Shown: one piece after another, positions 1 through 14,800 of the stretch
How the letters are laid out: the number at the start of each line of letters is the position of its first letter
Position numbering within the stretch: position 1 is the stretch's first letter
Source of the DNA: Cytospora piceicola
Taxonomy: Eukaryota; Ascomycota; Sordariomycetes; Diaporthales; Cytosporaceae
Direction of reading: 5' to 3'
NCBI GenBank assembly: GCA_023375675.1
Contig: JALQBC010000020.1
Location: 124,001 to 188,000, forward strand
DNA length: 64,000 nucleotides
The notes under the pieces: generated by a model
What the model was told of the DNA's origin: nothing
Databases searched by the model: none
The model's input: the letters and a program-made list of their open reading frames with translations, nothing else
Position numbers and translations under genes: made by a program

Positions 1-314
1 ATACCGGAGGTATATTAACGATATATTACTAAAAAGTATAATACCGGAGGTATATTAACGATATAATACTAAAAGATATAACGTTATAAAGTATTAAGAT
101 ATCTTAAATTAACTTTAAAATAAAATCTATTTCTTTATTTAGTTATAAACCGTATTAGTTTAATTATAGACTAAAAGAAATATATCCCTTTTTTAAGTAT
201 TTATATTATAGACTTTTATTTTTAAAAAGTTATCGATATAGTTTAACCTTTATTTTATTTATATTTACTTTTTATAAGTACTTCTTATATTTCTAACTTT
301 TATTTTTCGGTATC

Positions 315-605
315 TATATTATCTTAGTCTTTTACTTTAGTTATACTATCCGAATCCTTTACTTCGTCTATATTATTTAAGTCTTTTACTTTATTTACGT
401 TATTCGAGTCTTTTATATCGTTTAAGTTTTTTACTTCGTTTACGTTATCCGAGTTTTCCGTATCGTTTATATCGTTTAAGTCTTTAACGTCGTTTATATT
501 ATCCGAGTCTTTTATATCGCTTATATTATTTAAGTCTTTAGTATTATCTATATTATCCCGGTTTTTTACTTTATCTATATCGTCCGAGTCTTTTACTATT
601 ATTAT
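315..605. repeat. 27-nt tandem repeat, about ten copies
   Basis: A degenerate unit whose anchor word (AGTCTTTTA or close variants) recurs at about 326, 353, 380, 407, 425, 452, 479, 506, 533, 560 and 587. Every step is exactly 27 nt except one of 18 nt, so all steps are multiples of nine. No frame is open now. The strict codon-compatible spacing suggests the array was once protein coding (nine residues per unit) before RIP. Confidence 0.75.
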
Positions 606-1699
606 ATCCTTTTTTTATAAAGAGTTACTATACTTTTTATTAAAAATACCTTTACTGTAAATACTTTTAAGCCGGTAGTAATATATAAAAGGTACTTTAT
701 ACCCGAAGCCGTACTTTATACTTTAATATACCTTATAAAGGCTATTTTTAATACGGCCGTTATTAGTAAAAGCGTTATACTATACTTATTTACGTTTATA
801 TAACTATATTAGTATAGCTTTTACCGTACTTTTCTTCTACGTAAAGATATCGAGTAAGCTACTACTAAACTTATTATTAATAGTAAAGTAAGTTATAAAC
901 TAAGCGTCCGGCCGAGTAAAGATTATAAGTATTATCTTTTTATCGGGGTTTATAATAGGCAGGTTATCGATATATAGCTTAAGCTTTTAACTACTTATAG
1001 CTAAAAAGTATATATTAAGGTAAATGTTAAGTTAGTTATTCTTTAATCTATCGGCTTTAATATTAATAGTTACGTTATCGATTTTTAAAGGAATCTACCT
1101 TTAAGTTAGTAAATATCTTAAAGTAAAAGACCGAAAAGTAACTTTACTATAATATAGAGAGGGTAGGCTATTATATCGAGCTAGATTATAGGCGCTTTAT
1201 AAGACAGATACTTTAACTTACTTATATTATTCCGATTATATAATTAAACGGTAACTTAATTAAAGCGTATTACGTTTATACGCTTATTATAGTACTATGT
1301 TTAAGTAAGTATAGAGAAGGTAGTATTATTAATTAAAATAAGTAAGGTATAAGACAGATCTAGCTATTAAGTATAAAGTAACTGTTTAAACTAGCTTTAA
1401 CAATTATAGTTATTTAGAAAACAGGTTTAATAAAAGGTATAAAGCGAAAAAATAAATCGATAAGGTAACGTACGTAAAGGTAGTAAGGTATATAGAGGTA
1501 AAAGGCCCGAAGGTCTTTAAAAACCTTTAAGTAGACGTTAAAAAACTAGTTTTTATAGATCTATATTTTATACTTAATTTAAATCTAAATAAAGTATATA
1601 ATATAATAGGTTTTAATAGCTTAAATTAAGATTATATATATAATATTACTACGGTGTTTATAACCTAACTATTTAATATAATAGTTATAACCTATATAG

Positions 1700-1905
1700 A
1701 AATACGTTATTATAATAACGTAACCGGTAGCCGAACCGATCGTATTAGCTATATAAGAGCTATACTATTAGCTGTATTATAAATACAGTTAATACTTAGA
1801 TTTAAAATATATATTACTATAGTTACTTATATAGTAACGTATTATTATAATAATACGACCGGTTACTAAACCGGTTACTTTAACTATATAAGCGCTATAT
1901 TAAAC
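1700..1905. repeat. Diverged direct repeat with ACCGGT-rich core
   Basis: Two related blocks of about 65 nt, near 1703-1765 and 1837-1902, each run from an ATTATAATAA palindrome through an ACCGG..ACCG core to an AGCTATATAAG-like or ACTATATAAG-like word. Differences between them are mostly transitions. A similar core (two ACCGG words separated by TAAACC) recurs at 15.2-15.5 kb. This could be a terminal sequence of an old mobile element, but no complete terminal repeat pair could be defined. Confidence 0.4.
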
Positions 1906-4489
1906 TATAGTAAAACACTAACGTTTAACGTTTCTTAATAACAGATATTACAGTTAACCTTTTTCTTAATCTTTTAATAAGTATAATATACTCTCCTAAT
2001 ATATATACTTTAATACTGTTTAGATTAATTACTTATTTAATAATATCTTCTATTACCCTTTCCGTAACTTTTAACTCTACTGCCCTTTTTAATACCTTTT
2101 TAAACCGTAAATTTTTTAAAATAAAGTTTTAATAAATCTGTTATTAAACTTTATTAACCGGTTTATTAAACGGTTATATTCTAATTAACGCTATTACTTA
2201 AAGGCCCCGGTTATACTAAGATCTGCTTAAAAGGTTATTAAAACGAAGTATTTAAATTTAATTATAAGATTTCCGGGTAACCGCTACCCGATAAACCGTA
2301 AGGTTAAGTAATTAATAAGTATTATCTTTTTTCTCCTTTCCTTTTTTACTAATAGTATTATAGCTCGACCTGCCGGCTATAAACGTAGTTGTTCGTAACC
2401 TATAATAAAACGTTTACTCTCGTCTATAAAGTATAGGTAATAGCCGGGGCATACGTTAAGTTAAAAACCTCGTCGCCTTACTTATATAGATTATAGGCAT
2501 TTATATATTCGGTTTTTACCGACGGTATACAGAAAGTAATAGTCTTTTTATTAAATACTATACTAACCTAAAAAAGGTAAATAGTTTAAAGATTAAGTCC
2601 TATACCGGTAATACCTACGTTAACTATATATACTATAAAAAGGCTTATTATTATCGGTAGCTTATTTTTTTCTTTAATACGTTATAGCTTAGTTAAGTTA
2701 TATAGTAAAAACCTCTTACGCCCGCTTTTTCTATCGTTTCTATAGTAGTAGCTCTTTTTTTTACTATAGTAGAAAAAAGTAAAGAAGGTAAAAATAAAAA
2801 TAGCTAGTATAAACCTTTTACGCCTTCTTTTCTTACTATCTTTATAACAGATAAAAAAGGTAAAAACAGAGATATTATAATAAACGATAGTCTTTTCGGT
2901 AAAAACAATAAGGTTACCTTTTTAAATAGCGAGGTCGATAATAATAAAGGTTCTGTACTAATAAATATAGTATTAGAAAAGGCCTTTAAACTTAAGGCTA
3001 AATAGTAAACGGAAGCCGATAATAATACTTTAAAGCGCTTTAGTTATAAGTTCGATGCTAAAATAACTAACGCTATTTAAAAAAAACGGAGATAAGAGTT
3101 TAAGTATACTTATAGCTCCCTCCGGAACCTTTATTTTAAACTTATAAGCGATAAACCTATAGATTTAAAAAGGCTTTAGCTACAGGTTCGACGGCTATAG
3201 CCCCGGTTTTTATAGCGCTTATAACACTTTACGTTTAAACGTAGAAAGGTATTCTATCGTTTAGATTATTTATAGCCTCGGTATATAAGAGCGTTATTTT
3301 AAGATCGTAGTAGTTTTAATAACTAAAAAAGAGAAAAACCGGTTTAGCCTGTTACTTAAGTATATATACCGATATAGCTGCTTATAACTAGAAGAGAAAT
3401 AACTATACTAAAAAGCTAAAAGAGCTTTATAATAATAACGATATTATAATTAGCTTAAATATTACGAATAAGCCTTTTTATAGTAAATAGATTAATTATT
3501 TAGTTATTTAGTTTTAAACTTTATAATAAATTATTAAATTTATAAACTCCTTACCTAAATTCTAATAATAAAAGTTACGTAACTATATTCGGCATTAAAC
3601 GGCTATTTCCTATAACCCTTAATTATAATATTAAGAGTATTAAATATAACAGAGTAATTATAGTTACTACGTTAAGTTAAGAATATACTTTTTATAATTA
3701 AAACTATTAATTATTTAGTCGGTTAATTAATAAGCTATAACCTTTATATAGATTTAAGATAAAATTTCTAAGTTAAAGATAGTTTATAATATATTAAACT
3801 AAAATAAGTATTAAAATTGTCTTTTTAAAATAAAACTAAAGTAGAAAAAAGTACTACCTGTAATTCTATATCTATATATATATATAAAATTTAGGCCGCT
3901 TAAAAGGTACGACTTATCGGCTAATACTAAGAACTAGATATACTATTAAGCTTTATCTCTTTTACCTTACTTATCGTTACTATCGTCTTATACGATATTA
4001 GCTTCGGCCTTCCGAGCTAAATAAAAACAATATACTAATATTATAACGGCAGCCGCCTTTATAAGGATATATAAAGACTTACTAATAGACTTAACCGTAT
4101 CGACTATACACTTTTAGCTAAAAGTATCGAAATCGGTTTTAACTACTATCCTTCTAATAGCTTTACCGGCTTCGATATAAGTAATAGCTTAACCCTTTAG
4201 TATCTTACCTTTCCGGACAGTCTTTATATTAAAGCCTTTAACCTTATCGTTAAAGGTAATAAAAAAGTCCTTTAGTTACTATCTATATTAGCTAAACTAT
4301 AAACCTTATATAAAGGAGACTTACTTAGCAGAACTTAGTAAGTAGCTTAGCCGGAAAACTAATAGCCGGGGCTAAAGTATTTCCGGTATTAACGTTAAAG
4401 CCGAAACGTATAGGCTTTTTAAAAGTATACGCTCTATCGAGCGTATAAGTCGGTTTTTTATTTATAGTCCTTTTAAAAACGTTATTTAT

Positions 4490-4745
4490 AGTTATTCCGA
4501 AAGCGTTATCTATAGTTATTCCGAAAGCGTTAGTTAAGTTTCTATTTATAATCTTTCCGAAAGTATTAGTTAAGCCGTTTATAGCTATTCCGAAGTTAAT
4601 TAAGCCGTTTATAGCTATTCCGAAGTTAGTTAAGCCGTCTATAGTTTTTAAAGCGTTAGTTAAGTTTCTATCTATAATTCCGAAGGTATTAGTTAAGTTA
4701 CCGTTTATAGTTTTCCGGAAAGGGTTAGTTAAGTTATTACTTATA
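4490..4745. repeat. Degenerate 24-36 nt tandem array
   Basis: The word ATTCCGAA (or TTTCCGAA) followed by AGTTAAGCCGTTTATAGC-like sequence repeats at about 4495, 4519, 4555, 4588, 4618 and 4678. Spacings are 24, 36, 33, 30 and 60 nt, all multiples of three. The unit has been blurred by C-to-T and G-to-A changes. As in the other arrays of this island, the codon-multiple spacing hints at a former coding repeat. Confidence 0.55.
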
Positions 4746-7700
4746 GCTTTATTAACGATATCGATTAAGCTATACGTCTTAGACCTGTTTAAGTAACGTA
4801 ACCTAACTACGTTTATAACGACGTATATAATAGTAGAGAGAACGTTTTTCTTCTTTATATTACTATATTTTACCTTAAAACGCTCTTAAATATCTTCGAC
4901 TATACTATCCTTTTTAAAAGAAATAGCAGAACAGATAAAAAGGAATACTATTATATAGAGATACCGTAAGACGTTTAAATCGTAAATAGCCCGGAAGGTA
5001 ATATAATTATTACGGTTATAAGTAAGGTCGTTAAAGGTAAGTAAAAGGCTATAAGCTTTATTCCTTTATTTTAAGTTGCGAAAAGAGTCGGCTTAGTAGT
5101 TACGATAACGTTTTAAAAGGGTAAGGACAGGAAGGCTTATATAAACAGAACGATATAGAAAACAAGATATAAATAGAAAAATATAAACAGAAAGATATAA
5201 ATAGCTAATAAGGTTTAAAAAGTATTTAATAAGTAAAGTAAGATATATAATAGCAGATTTACACTTATATATCGTATACCGTCGCTTTAAAAAGCCGGGC
5301 TCGCCGTTTATAGCCGCTTTTACGATAAGATATAAGTAGTAAAGATTTATTAAACACCTTTTTTTATAACGGCCGGTATATAAACACTATCTTATAATAA
5401 AATAGTAGTTTATTATATATAGAAATAGCAAAAGCCGACTTAAACTTATTAAGAAAGTAATAGTTTATATATACAGATACGCCGGTAATAACTTTAGTTT
5501 ATAAAGTTAAACATTTAAGCTTATAATATAAAAAAGTAATAGTTATCGCGTAAAAAGATATAAGTAAAAGCGTATAGCTTATAAGTTTAAATATTTTACT
5601 AAGGCAGAATATTATATATAAAGACCGGTTTTTATAACTAAGTAAAAAGCAGAACTAAAAGTTTATTAATATAAATCTCGCTATCGGTAATAATATATAT
5701 AACTAATTCTAAGCCGTATAATAATAAGTCGAAACACTTATTATTATTAGATACCTTTTTTTACTTATAGCTTACTACTATACTTCCTTATACTTAACAA
5801 GATTATTACCGAAGGCAGTTATTATTATTAAATACCCTTTTCCTTATAGTACTTTATAGCCGGGTAAACCTTTTTCCTTATATTTAATAAAATTACCGTT
5901 AAAAATAATTATTATTATTAAATAAAATATAAATATATAGCCGGAGAGCGCGTACCTTATCGTTTATACTTAATAATACTACGGTATAGATAAGTAAGTA
6001 AACTTCCGATAAGATTATTACCGGAAGCTTTTATAACTAAGTACCTTTATTTTCTATACTTACGAGTTTACAGATAAAGAGACTAAAAAGTACTCGATAA
6101 AATTATATCTACTCGGCGAAATTATAGCTAAATATAAAATAAACTACCCGGTAAGATTATATTTAAATATAAAATAAACTACCCGGCGATATTAGATCTA
6201 CCGGCGAAAAGGTACTAGATAAATAAACTATCTAGGCTATCGAAGTCTAGCTTCCGCTAGTATAGCGTTTTAAGTACGTATATACAGATACGTTAAGGTA
6301 ACGTAATATTATATCCGCTACTTAAATTAAAAGAGTTAAAAGAGGTAGTTTTAGATAATACGATTAAAGGACGTATTAAGTATAGTTTTTAAGGTTAGCT
6401 ACTTAGTTATAACACTTAATACGATTTAAAATTACTAAACTATAACGTAGTTAGTCGGACTTATAGTAAAAACAGGTGTATATTTTAAATAGGTTTAAAA
6501 CAGATATAACAATAGTATTTAGTCTTTCTTTAATATTATATTTACTTAATAGTAAGATATTATAAGGTTAGCCGTTTATAATACCTTACTACTAAATAAC
6601 TAAAATACCGGAAAAGACGTAAATTATAAAGTTAGTATAGTTATTACCGAGGAGGCTAATATTAAAGTATCTCGAGGTTAGCTGTTTAAAGTACTTTAAC
6701 GTTAGTCTTTAATAAATAAATAAAGAATAGAGAACACTTATAGCTATATAAATAAAAACTATATAACGGTATACTCTAATATCTTTTATATTACCTTTTT
6801 TCCGGTATATCTTTAGTATTACCTTTTATCTCGTATTTTACTGTTTTAAACTTATATATCGTCGTCGCCTTTATATCTTTTACTATCTAAGATCTCGTCT
6901 TTAAAGTTTTATATCTTTTACGTAGGTTTTAACTCTCGTTATCTTATAGACTAATACTAATATATTTTAAACCTGTTTCCTCGAGTATAAAGCCGCTAAC
7001 TATATTAAATAACAGTTTTATTTATAATAAAAACGTCGATAATACTATACGGTTTTAAATTAAGCCTTTATACTTTAATACCGAAGTATTTTATACTATT
7101 TTATATTCCGAGTAGAATAGGTCCGAAAAGGATACTTTTATCCTTTCGGATACGAAAAGGAAGTAGGTTATTAATAAAGCCTTCGACTAACTAAGTCTTA
7201 ATTACCTTATAAACCCTTTCCGACGTAAGTTAAAGAAAAGTAAGAATAATATCCGGAAGTTTTATTATATACGTATCGCCGATATCTTAAAGACTATAAC
7301 TATAAAAGAGCTAACCGGTATAACCGGTATATAAGTTAGCTTTATTAATAACCTTATTTCCCTTTATATACTTAAAGTATAAGCCGAAAACTACTACTAT
7401 ATCGTTTATAGTCTTTTATACGTCGTAGACTAAAGATAGCTATTCGGCTTATTTAAGATTATAGCTATCTTAAAAAACGCCGGATAAAGTAATAAATAAA
7501 GGTAAGTTATCGTATCTATCGTGTTTCGCTAATTATTAACACTACTTATAAAATAACTTTTAAATTAAGTAAAAAGTTTTAAATAAGTAAGAAATAAAAG
7601 AATTTCGTTTAACGTTATTATATATCGGTGTTTTCGTACTTTACCGCTTATTTATAGTTATACTTATATATTATATTATTAGTCTTTTAAAGTATATTTT

Positions 7701-10700
7701 TAATATAAAAGATAATTACGTTTTTTACTATAGAAAAACCCGAACTTAATAAGTTATTTATATTAAATTATATAGAAGAGTTATAATAAACGTATATATA
7801 CTTTAACAGATAAAAGTATCTTTAGCTAAATTATAGTTTTTTAAAAGCTATATAAAACTATTATTATCGTAGGTAGTAAAGTCGGGCGTTCCGATTACTA
7901 TAGTAATAGATTAAAATAATACTCGGGGTATCTCGATTTTAAAAATAGCTATAAGTAACTATCGGATACTTTAATAATATTAAAGGTTAAAAGTACTTAG
8001 CTATAACGCCGGGAAGTATAAAAGGCCTTCTACTTAATATTATAACGCTATTATAAACGATAAATAAAACTTAATATATTAGTACTATAAGAGGCGGCTT
8101 AATAGTACCTTTTATAAAAGGCCTTTCTCGCGGCTATAAAATCTATAGCGTTATATACATATATAATATTAATAAAAGGTTTATAATAAAGCTATAGGCT
8201 ATACCTTTATTACCGTCGACCTTTTAACGATATAGCCTTATAAGAGATAGATCTAGCCGTTAGCTTATAACTATAACGGCGATAAAATATTCTGTTATAT
8301 TTTTATCGGTAGCTTTTTAAAGTACTTAAATAACTACCCGGTCGGTTTTAATATAGACTTTAAAACTTACGTTTTAAAAAAGTATTAAAACTACCGTAAG
8401 AATTACTTTAAGGTTATACCTGTCTATAATATTAAATAGTCGAATAAGGTTTTTACGTAGTAAAAAGGAGTTTTTTAGCTTATATATAAGGTAAAGTAAA
8501 GGCTAAACTAACGTATAGCTAAGCTAATAAACTTATAAGACGTTATATATAAGTATTTTAGTATATACGTTCTTTTAACCTCCGAGTAAAAGGCGGTATT
8601 ACCGGAAACCTTAGTATAGAATTTTAAGCCGACGGTATACTTAAGGCTAGTTATACCTTATATAGTAAGTCGTCTGCTTTAAGGCCGGTATAGTACTAAT
8701 AATATAAAGTCTTATAAAAAAAGGGACTATATTACTATATTATTTAAAACGTTAGCTTAGTTTTCGATAGAATACTAACTATAAAGTAAGATTTAACTCG
8801 ATAACTTAGTCGAGTATAAGCCGTTTATTAAGTATAACGGTAGCTATTTATATTATAACTCGCTTTATATTAATCTTAACTATTTTACTTAAAAACTGTA
8901 TTATATTAATTAAAATAAGATAAAGTATTATAACTACGTTCTTTTATTACGCCGGAGTAAACTACTTATCTTATTAATATATTCGGAATATAAACCGCTC
9001 TATCTCTTTTAAGTACGTTAGCCTTTTCGGTATATAAACAAGCGGCTAATATAAGATAGTATACGGCCTTAATAATCTTCGAGCGTATCTTACTTTAGAT
9101 TTAAGTGTTAAAAGAGTTTAAAGGTACGCCGGAAGGCTTAAAAACGCTATAGCCGTAGTAGTATACGTTCTTTTCGTTCGAATATAAGCTACTAGTTTTA
9201 TTTAACGCCGTTATCGCTATAGATTTTAACTAGCTCTACCGCTTATTAGGGATTTAAAAAAAAGTCGACCGGCCGTAGCTTCTCTATCTTTTCTATACTA
9301 TTATTAAGTCTTTTATAAAGGTTTTTACCTACTAAGGTTACCTTTTTTTTTATTATAATAATACTTTAAAAGCGACTCGGCTTATCGAAGTTCGGGCTTT
9401 AGCGGTAAAGTAAAAGTAGTATTTAAAGATATCGTTTAAGCTATCGCCGAGTAATTCGATAGCTAAAAAAGTAAAACAGGTATTAGGTATAAGGTTTAAA
9501 TAATATTATATAAAGGAATAAGATTTAAAAAGGTAGCTATAATAGTAACGTTTTAAAGTTAATATTTATATATAGCTTTTATCTATATTTTTTTAAAACT
9601 TATAAATAAAGTAAAGCCGTTTTAAATATAAGGAAGAGAGTTCGCTAGTTAGTTATTACTATAACGCTAGCTTTTTATATAGTATTAAATTTAAAACTAT
9701 AGATTATATAAAAGGAAGATAATTAAAAGCTAGTATAAATTAATAATAAACCTTATAATAAACTTTAATATAATAAGCTATACCTTTTTTTTTTTTAGCC
9801 TATAAATACTTTAAGTCTTTAAAGCTATTATAATTTATAGCGAGTTAAAGAAAGTTAAGTTCTTATAGAAACTAGCTAAAAGTAAATACAGGTAATAATA
9901 TATATACTATATCTTTTAAACGTAGCTATATATTATATTAAATTAATAAAGTAAAAAGAAAACCGATCCGGAATTTAGTCTATTTATATATATATAAAAG
10001 GAGTATATATAGGTATAAAGTATATAATCTATATTATTATCTATTAAGCTTTATTTCGTTAATAACCTTTAAGAATATTTAAAGTAAAAGTAATTACTTT
10101 ATATAAAGCGCTTAAACTTATATATATATTTTAAACACGAGTTAGTCTTAATAGATTTTACTATAGTTAATCCTTTAGCTTTTAGTAAACGTTCCGACTT
10201 ATTAGCCTATACGTTAAAGTTAGTTCTACTTTATAAATAGTCTATTACGTTAATATAAAAAAGGATATATTTTAGTTATATTCGCTATTACTTTAGCGAA
10301 GGAAGATATCGTTATAACGCTGTTTAATTTAAGCTAGAAAGTTATATAGTTAAAGATTATAGACCCGAACTACTAGCTTTTCGGTTTTTTTAAAGTAGTT
10401 ATTAAAGTTACTAAGCTACGTATAAAGGTTTATTATAACGTACTCGGGGCTTTTATAATAGCGGCCCGGATAAAAGAGATCGCCGTTAAGTATAATAGTA
10501 CCGAGATAATAGTAGCTTAACTAGCCTTTAAAAACCCCTTTTTACTTTATATAGAATATATCGTTTATAAGGGGTAGTAGGTTATCGTTTATTATCCGAT
10601 AGTAGTTATACTTTTATTTAAAAAATATCGGGAAGGCTAAAACTACTACTTTTAAGTTTAATAGACTATTTAAAGTAACGGATTAGTTAGTTTTTATTAA

Positions 10701-10896
10701 AGTATAAAGTAAAGCGACTTACTCGATTTACTTAGTATTCTCGAATATTAGCCTTTCGGAAGAAGACTATATATCGACTAAAATAATATTATTTTTAGTT
10801 ATTTAAAACAGGTTTATATTTACTATTAAAATAAAGTTAGTTTAATAAATTTATCTCGCTTAGTATTTATATATTACGTAACGCTTATTCTATAGA

Positions 10897-11060
10897 CGTC
10901 GATATTTTATTATCTTTAGCCGAGTTTATAAACGTTAATATTTTATTATTTTTAGCCGAGTTTATAAACGCCGATATTTTATTATTTTTAGCCGAGTTTA
11001 TAAACGCCGATATTTTATTATTTTTAGCTAAATTTATAAACGTTAATTTTACTATAAGTA
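10897..11060. repeat. 36-nt tandem repeat, five copies
   Basis: The unit CGCCGATATTTTATTATTTT plus TAGCCGAGTTTATAAA starts at 10897, 10933, 10969, 11005 and 11041, an exact 36-nt period. Copies three and four are essentially identical, and the outer copies carry a few transitions. The period equals twelve codons. Confidence 0.85.
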
Positions 11061-11224
11061 GGTTATATTTAACTATTTCGATATAAAGTTTTTATAAAAA
11101 ATAATCTGTTTACGTAAGTACCGGTAAAATAAAACTATACTTTAATTTTAAGTTAAAAAACCTATTAAAGATAAATATTTTTACGATTTCCTTATAAAGC
11201 TCTTTTAGTAAAAAAAATATAAAA

Positions 11225-11815
11225 GGCTAAGCTAAAGCTTTACTAGTAAAAGTATAAAAAGTAAGCTTTTCTGCTTTTATTAAAGAAAAGGTAAAAGGCT
11301 AAGCTAAAACTCTTTTAACAGAGGTATAGAAGGTAAGCTCTTTTACCTTTATTAAAGAAAGGGTAAAAGGCTAAGCTAAAGCTTTTCTAATAAAGGTATA
11401 AGAAGCGAGCTCTTCTGCTTTTACTAAAAAAGAGGTAAAAGGCTAAGCTAAAGCTCTTTTAATAAAGGTATAAAAGGCGAGCTCTTCTGCTTTTATTAGA
11501 AAAAGGGTAGGAAGCTAAGCTAAAGCTCTTTTAGTAAAGGTATAAAAGGCGAGCTTTTCTGCCTTTATTAAAGAAAAGGTAAGAAGCTAAGCTAAAGCTT
11601 TTTTAATAAAGGTATAAAAAGCAAGCTCTTCTGCTTTTATTAAAAAAAAGGTAAAAGGCTAAGCTAAAGCTCTTTTAATAAAGAAGGTATAAAAGATAAG
11701 CTTTTCTACCTTTATTAAAGAAGGTATAAAAGGCTAAGCTAAAGCTCTTCTAATAAAGAAAGTATAAAAGGCGAGCTTTTTTAACAGAGAAGGTATAAAA
11801 GACTAAGCCGAAACT
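11225..11815. repeat. 72-nt tandem repeat, about nine copies
   Basis: The anchor GGCTAAGCTAAAGCT (AGCT or GACT variants) occurs at 11225, 11297, 11369, 11441, 11513, 11585, 11657, 11732 and 11801. Six steps are exactly 72 nt, then 75 and 69. Each unit also carries a TAATAAAGGTATAAAAGG word and a GAGCTCTTCTGCTTTTATTA-like word. All steps are multiples of three (24 codons), although the array is not open in any frame now. It is the longest and best preserved array of the island. Confidence 0.85.
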
Positions 11816-14800
11816 ATATTATCTTTACTTTAAAGTAAGAAATTAATATATTTAAGCCGATAGCGTTTAATTCGACAGACTAAAAAGTTATTACCTTTTT
11901 ATTAGATATTTAAAGGCCGAGGGGTTTTAATAGTATAAATAGGCTAAGCTACTTATAAGTTTTTAAATCGAATACTAAGAGTTTATATTATAATATTTTA
12001 AAAACAGTAGTAATATCTCCGTTTATACGCTGTCTTTTATATTATATCTTTACCGAGATATTTAACAGGTAGTTATAAAAAATATAATAGTATTTTATAA
12101 GGCTTTTTTACTTCGAGCTTAATAATTAAAGCTTAAGCAGAAAAGCTGTTTTTAAGTAACTATAAATTTATCGTTAACTAATAACTTATTTATAACGTCC
12201 TAGCTAAGGCTTTCTTTAATATAGCTGCTTCGACTTATTATAAAGAAATCTTTTAACCTAAACCGTTTTTTATTATCGTTTTACTATCGTTTCGGCTATT
12301 TATACTTTTTTTAAGCTATATTATAACAGAAAATAGACTTTAAGCCGGGTAGCTATAGCCGTAGCTATAGCCGTATATATAGACTTCCGGTAGGTTATAT
12401 AATATATAAAGCTAAGCAGAATTATATTAGCCTTTTTATTGTTTTAGTCTGTTTACTTTTATATAAAGGTTTTAGCTAAAATCGGAAGCGTAAGGGTAGC
12501 TTAACTTAGTGCCTTTAATAAAGTAGCGAAAGAGGTTACCTTTTACGACTAGCTCGAGGTAAGGAATCTATCTTTTACGTTTAGCTTTCTTTATGTTTAG
12601 CTTCTTTTATATTTAACCTTTTTTATATTTAATTAAGCTAAGTATTTAAATAGGTAGTTATTATAGTTAAAGTTAAAGTTAATAAGGTAGTAATTATATA
12701 AGTACCTTAAAACGCTACCCTTTAATTAACGTAAGCGCTTAAAAAGTTCTATACCGTTTCTATTTAAACCTATATACTTACGCTATATTAGCCGCGCTTA
12801 TACCTTTATACTATTCTACCGTTTCGTTCTTACGCTATAAACCGTTTTAAGTATTTACTTTAGCTGTTATATATACTTTTTCTTCGTTTATATTTAAGTT
12901 AGGTAACCGGTTAAAGTTACCCCTTATTTAAGTATAGCTTTTAGTATATAAAGTGTATATTTTATAGGTATATCGAGATAAACTGCTATCTCTATTACTA
13001 ACGAATATTACCGGACTAAACTAGATTTAAACTTAAACCTATACTAATCTTTAACTTTAATAGATTATATAAAACCGAGAAAAAGATTAAAGATTATTAC
13101 TATTCTAAAAGTATTAAATTAAGTAAAGACCTAATACTTTTATAATAAAGAGTAACCTTATAGAACTTATAGCTAATAAGTTAAGTCGCCTTTATAGCTA
13201 ATAGGTTAAAAGAGAGATATAATACGTAAAAGTAGCTGTAGTTATCTTCGGGCTAGTAGTTACTTTAATCTGTAAACGCCCCGGTTAACTATTTATCTTT
13301 TTTTTTTTTTTACTTACTTAAATTAAATAAATACTTTATACTAAAGTATATATTTTCTTAGGTATATTCTATACCTAATAGAATACTATTTTAATATACT
13401 AAATATAGTTTTTAATATATTTATAAAGAAATCTTATTATAAGTAATTAATTCTTTTAGTTAAATAAATAAATATATAATATAACGCCTTTTACTTCGGC
13501 TGTTAATTATATAATACTGTTTAATAACCTCGATTAGTATATTGCTTTTATTATTTTAATTAGTTAGCTCTTTTTTCGTTTTCTTACTTAGCCGGTATCT
13601 CGTTTATAGAGAGATACTCGAGTTAAAAAATCCTTTTTTAAAACTCCTGCTTATACTATATATTTTAAATATTACCGGCTATTTATAATTTCGAAACTTT
13701 ATAATTCCGAAACCTATATATAGTAAACGTTTTTAATAGCTAGAACTATAAAAATAGCCGAGTAAACGGAACGCTATTAGCTATTATATACTCTATAAGT
13801 TTTATATACTATATAATACCTCTTTTTTTCTTTCTGCTTATCGATAGTAAATTAAATATTATTATAAAGTAAGACTTATTTATAAGGTAAGACCTGCTTA
13901 ATAGATAAGGGTTGTTATTTCTGTATAGCTAACGGCGGTAAGGTAAAGTATATACGGTGTTTTTAAGTAATAAAGAACTTTAATTTAAACCTTTATAGTT
14001 CTTTATAAGATATTATTATTTTAAATATAAACTAATTTTATATAAAAGAATATCCGTTAGTCGCTTATTATATTTATTTACTATCCCGGTATTTTTAATT
14101 AGCTAGAACTCTTAAACTTTATATATTTAACTTTTAAAAAGAAAATCTGTTAGTCGCTTATTATAAATATCTACTATCCCGGTACTTTTAGTTAGCTTAA
14201 AACTTTTAAACTTTATATATTTTTACTTTTAAACTAATTACTACCTAGCTAAAAAACTATAAAACTTATTTAACGCTATTACTTACTTATTTTATTAATA
14301 AGATATCCGAAACTCGAAACTTAAGTAAAGCTAAAACTTTCTGTAAGTATTATTTAATTCTCTTTATATATATAAATACTTATAACACCTAGTCGGCTCC
14401 GGCCTTTATAAAGTCCTTTATAAGGCCTTCCCCGTTATAAATAACGTTTATAAAGTGTTTAAAGAGCTTTATATATTAGGTATTAACGCCTTCGGCTTAG
14501 CTTTAAAAAATAACTAAAGTTATATTTATACCTTTATTTTTAAAATATATTAGATCGCTACGTAAAATAAGCTAAAGCTATACCTTAAACGTAAATAACG
14601 TGTTTAAGCTAAGATAATAAAGGTTAAAAAGAAGTATTATTCGTTTAACTATTAGGTCGCCGGCGGTATCGACTATACTATAGTATATAGTTATACCTGC
14701 TTTATAGCTATTAAGCTAGCTAATAGCTGTAAGGTTTATAATCGGTCTTTTTTTAATATCTTTTAAAGCGGTTTTTTTAAAGCGATATTATTTAAGCGTA

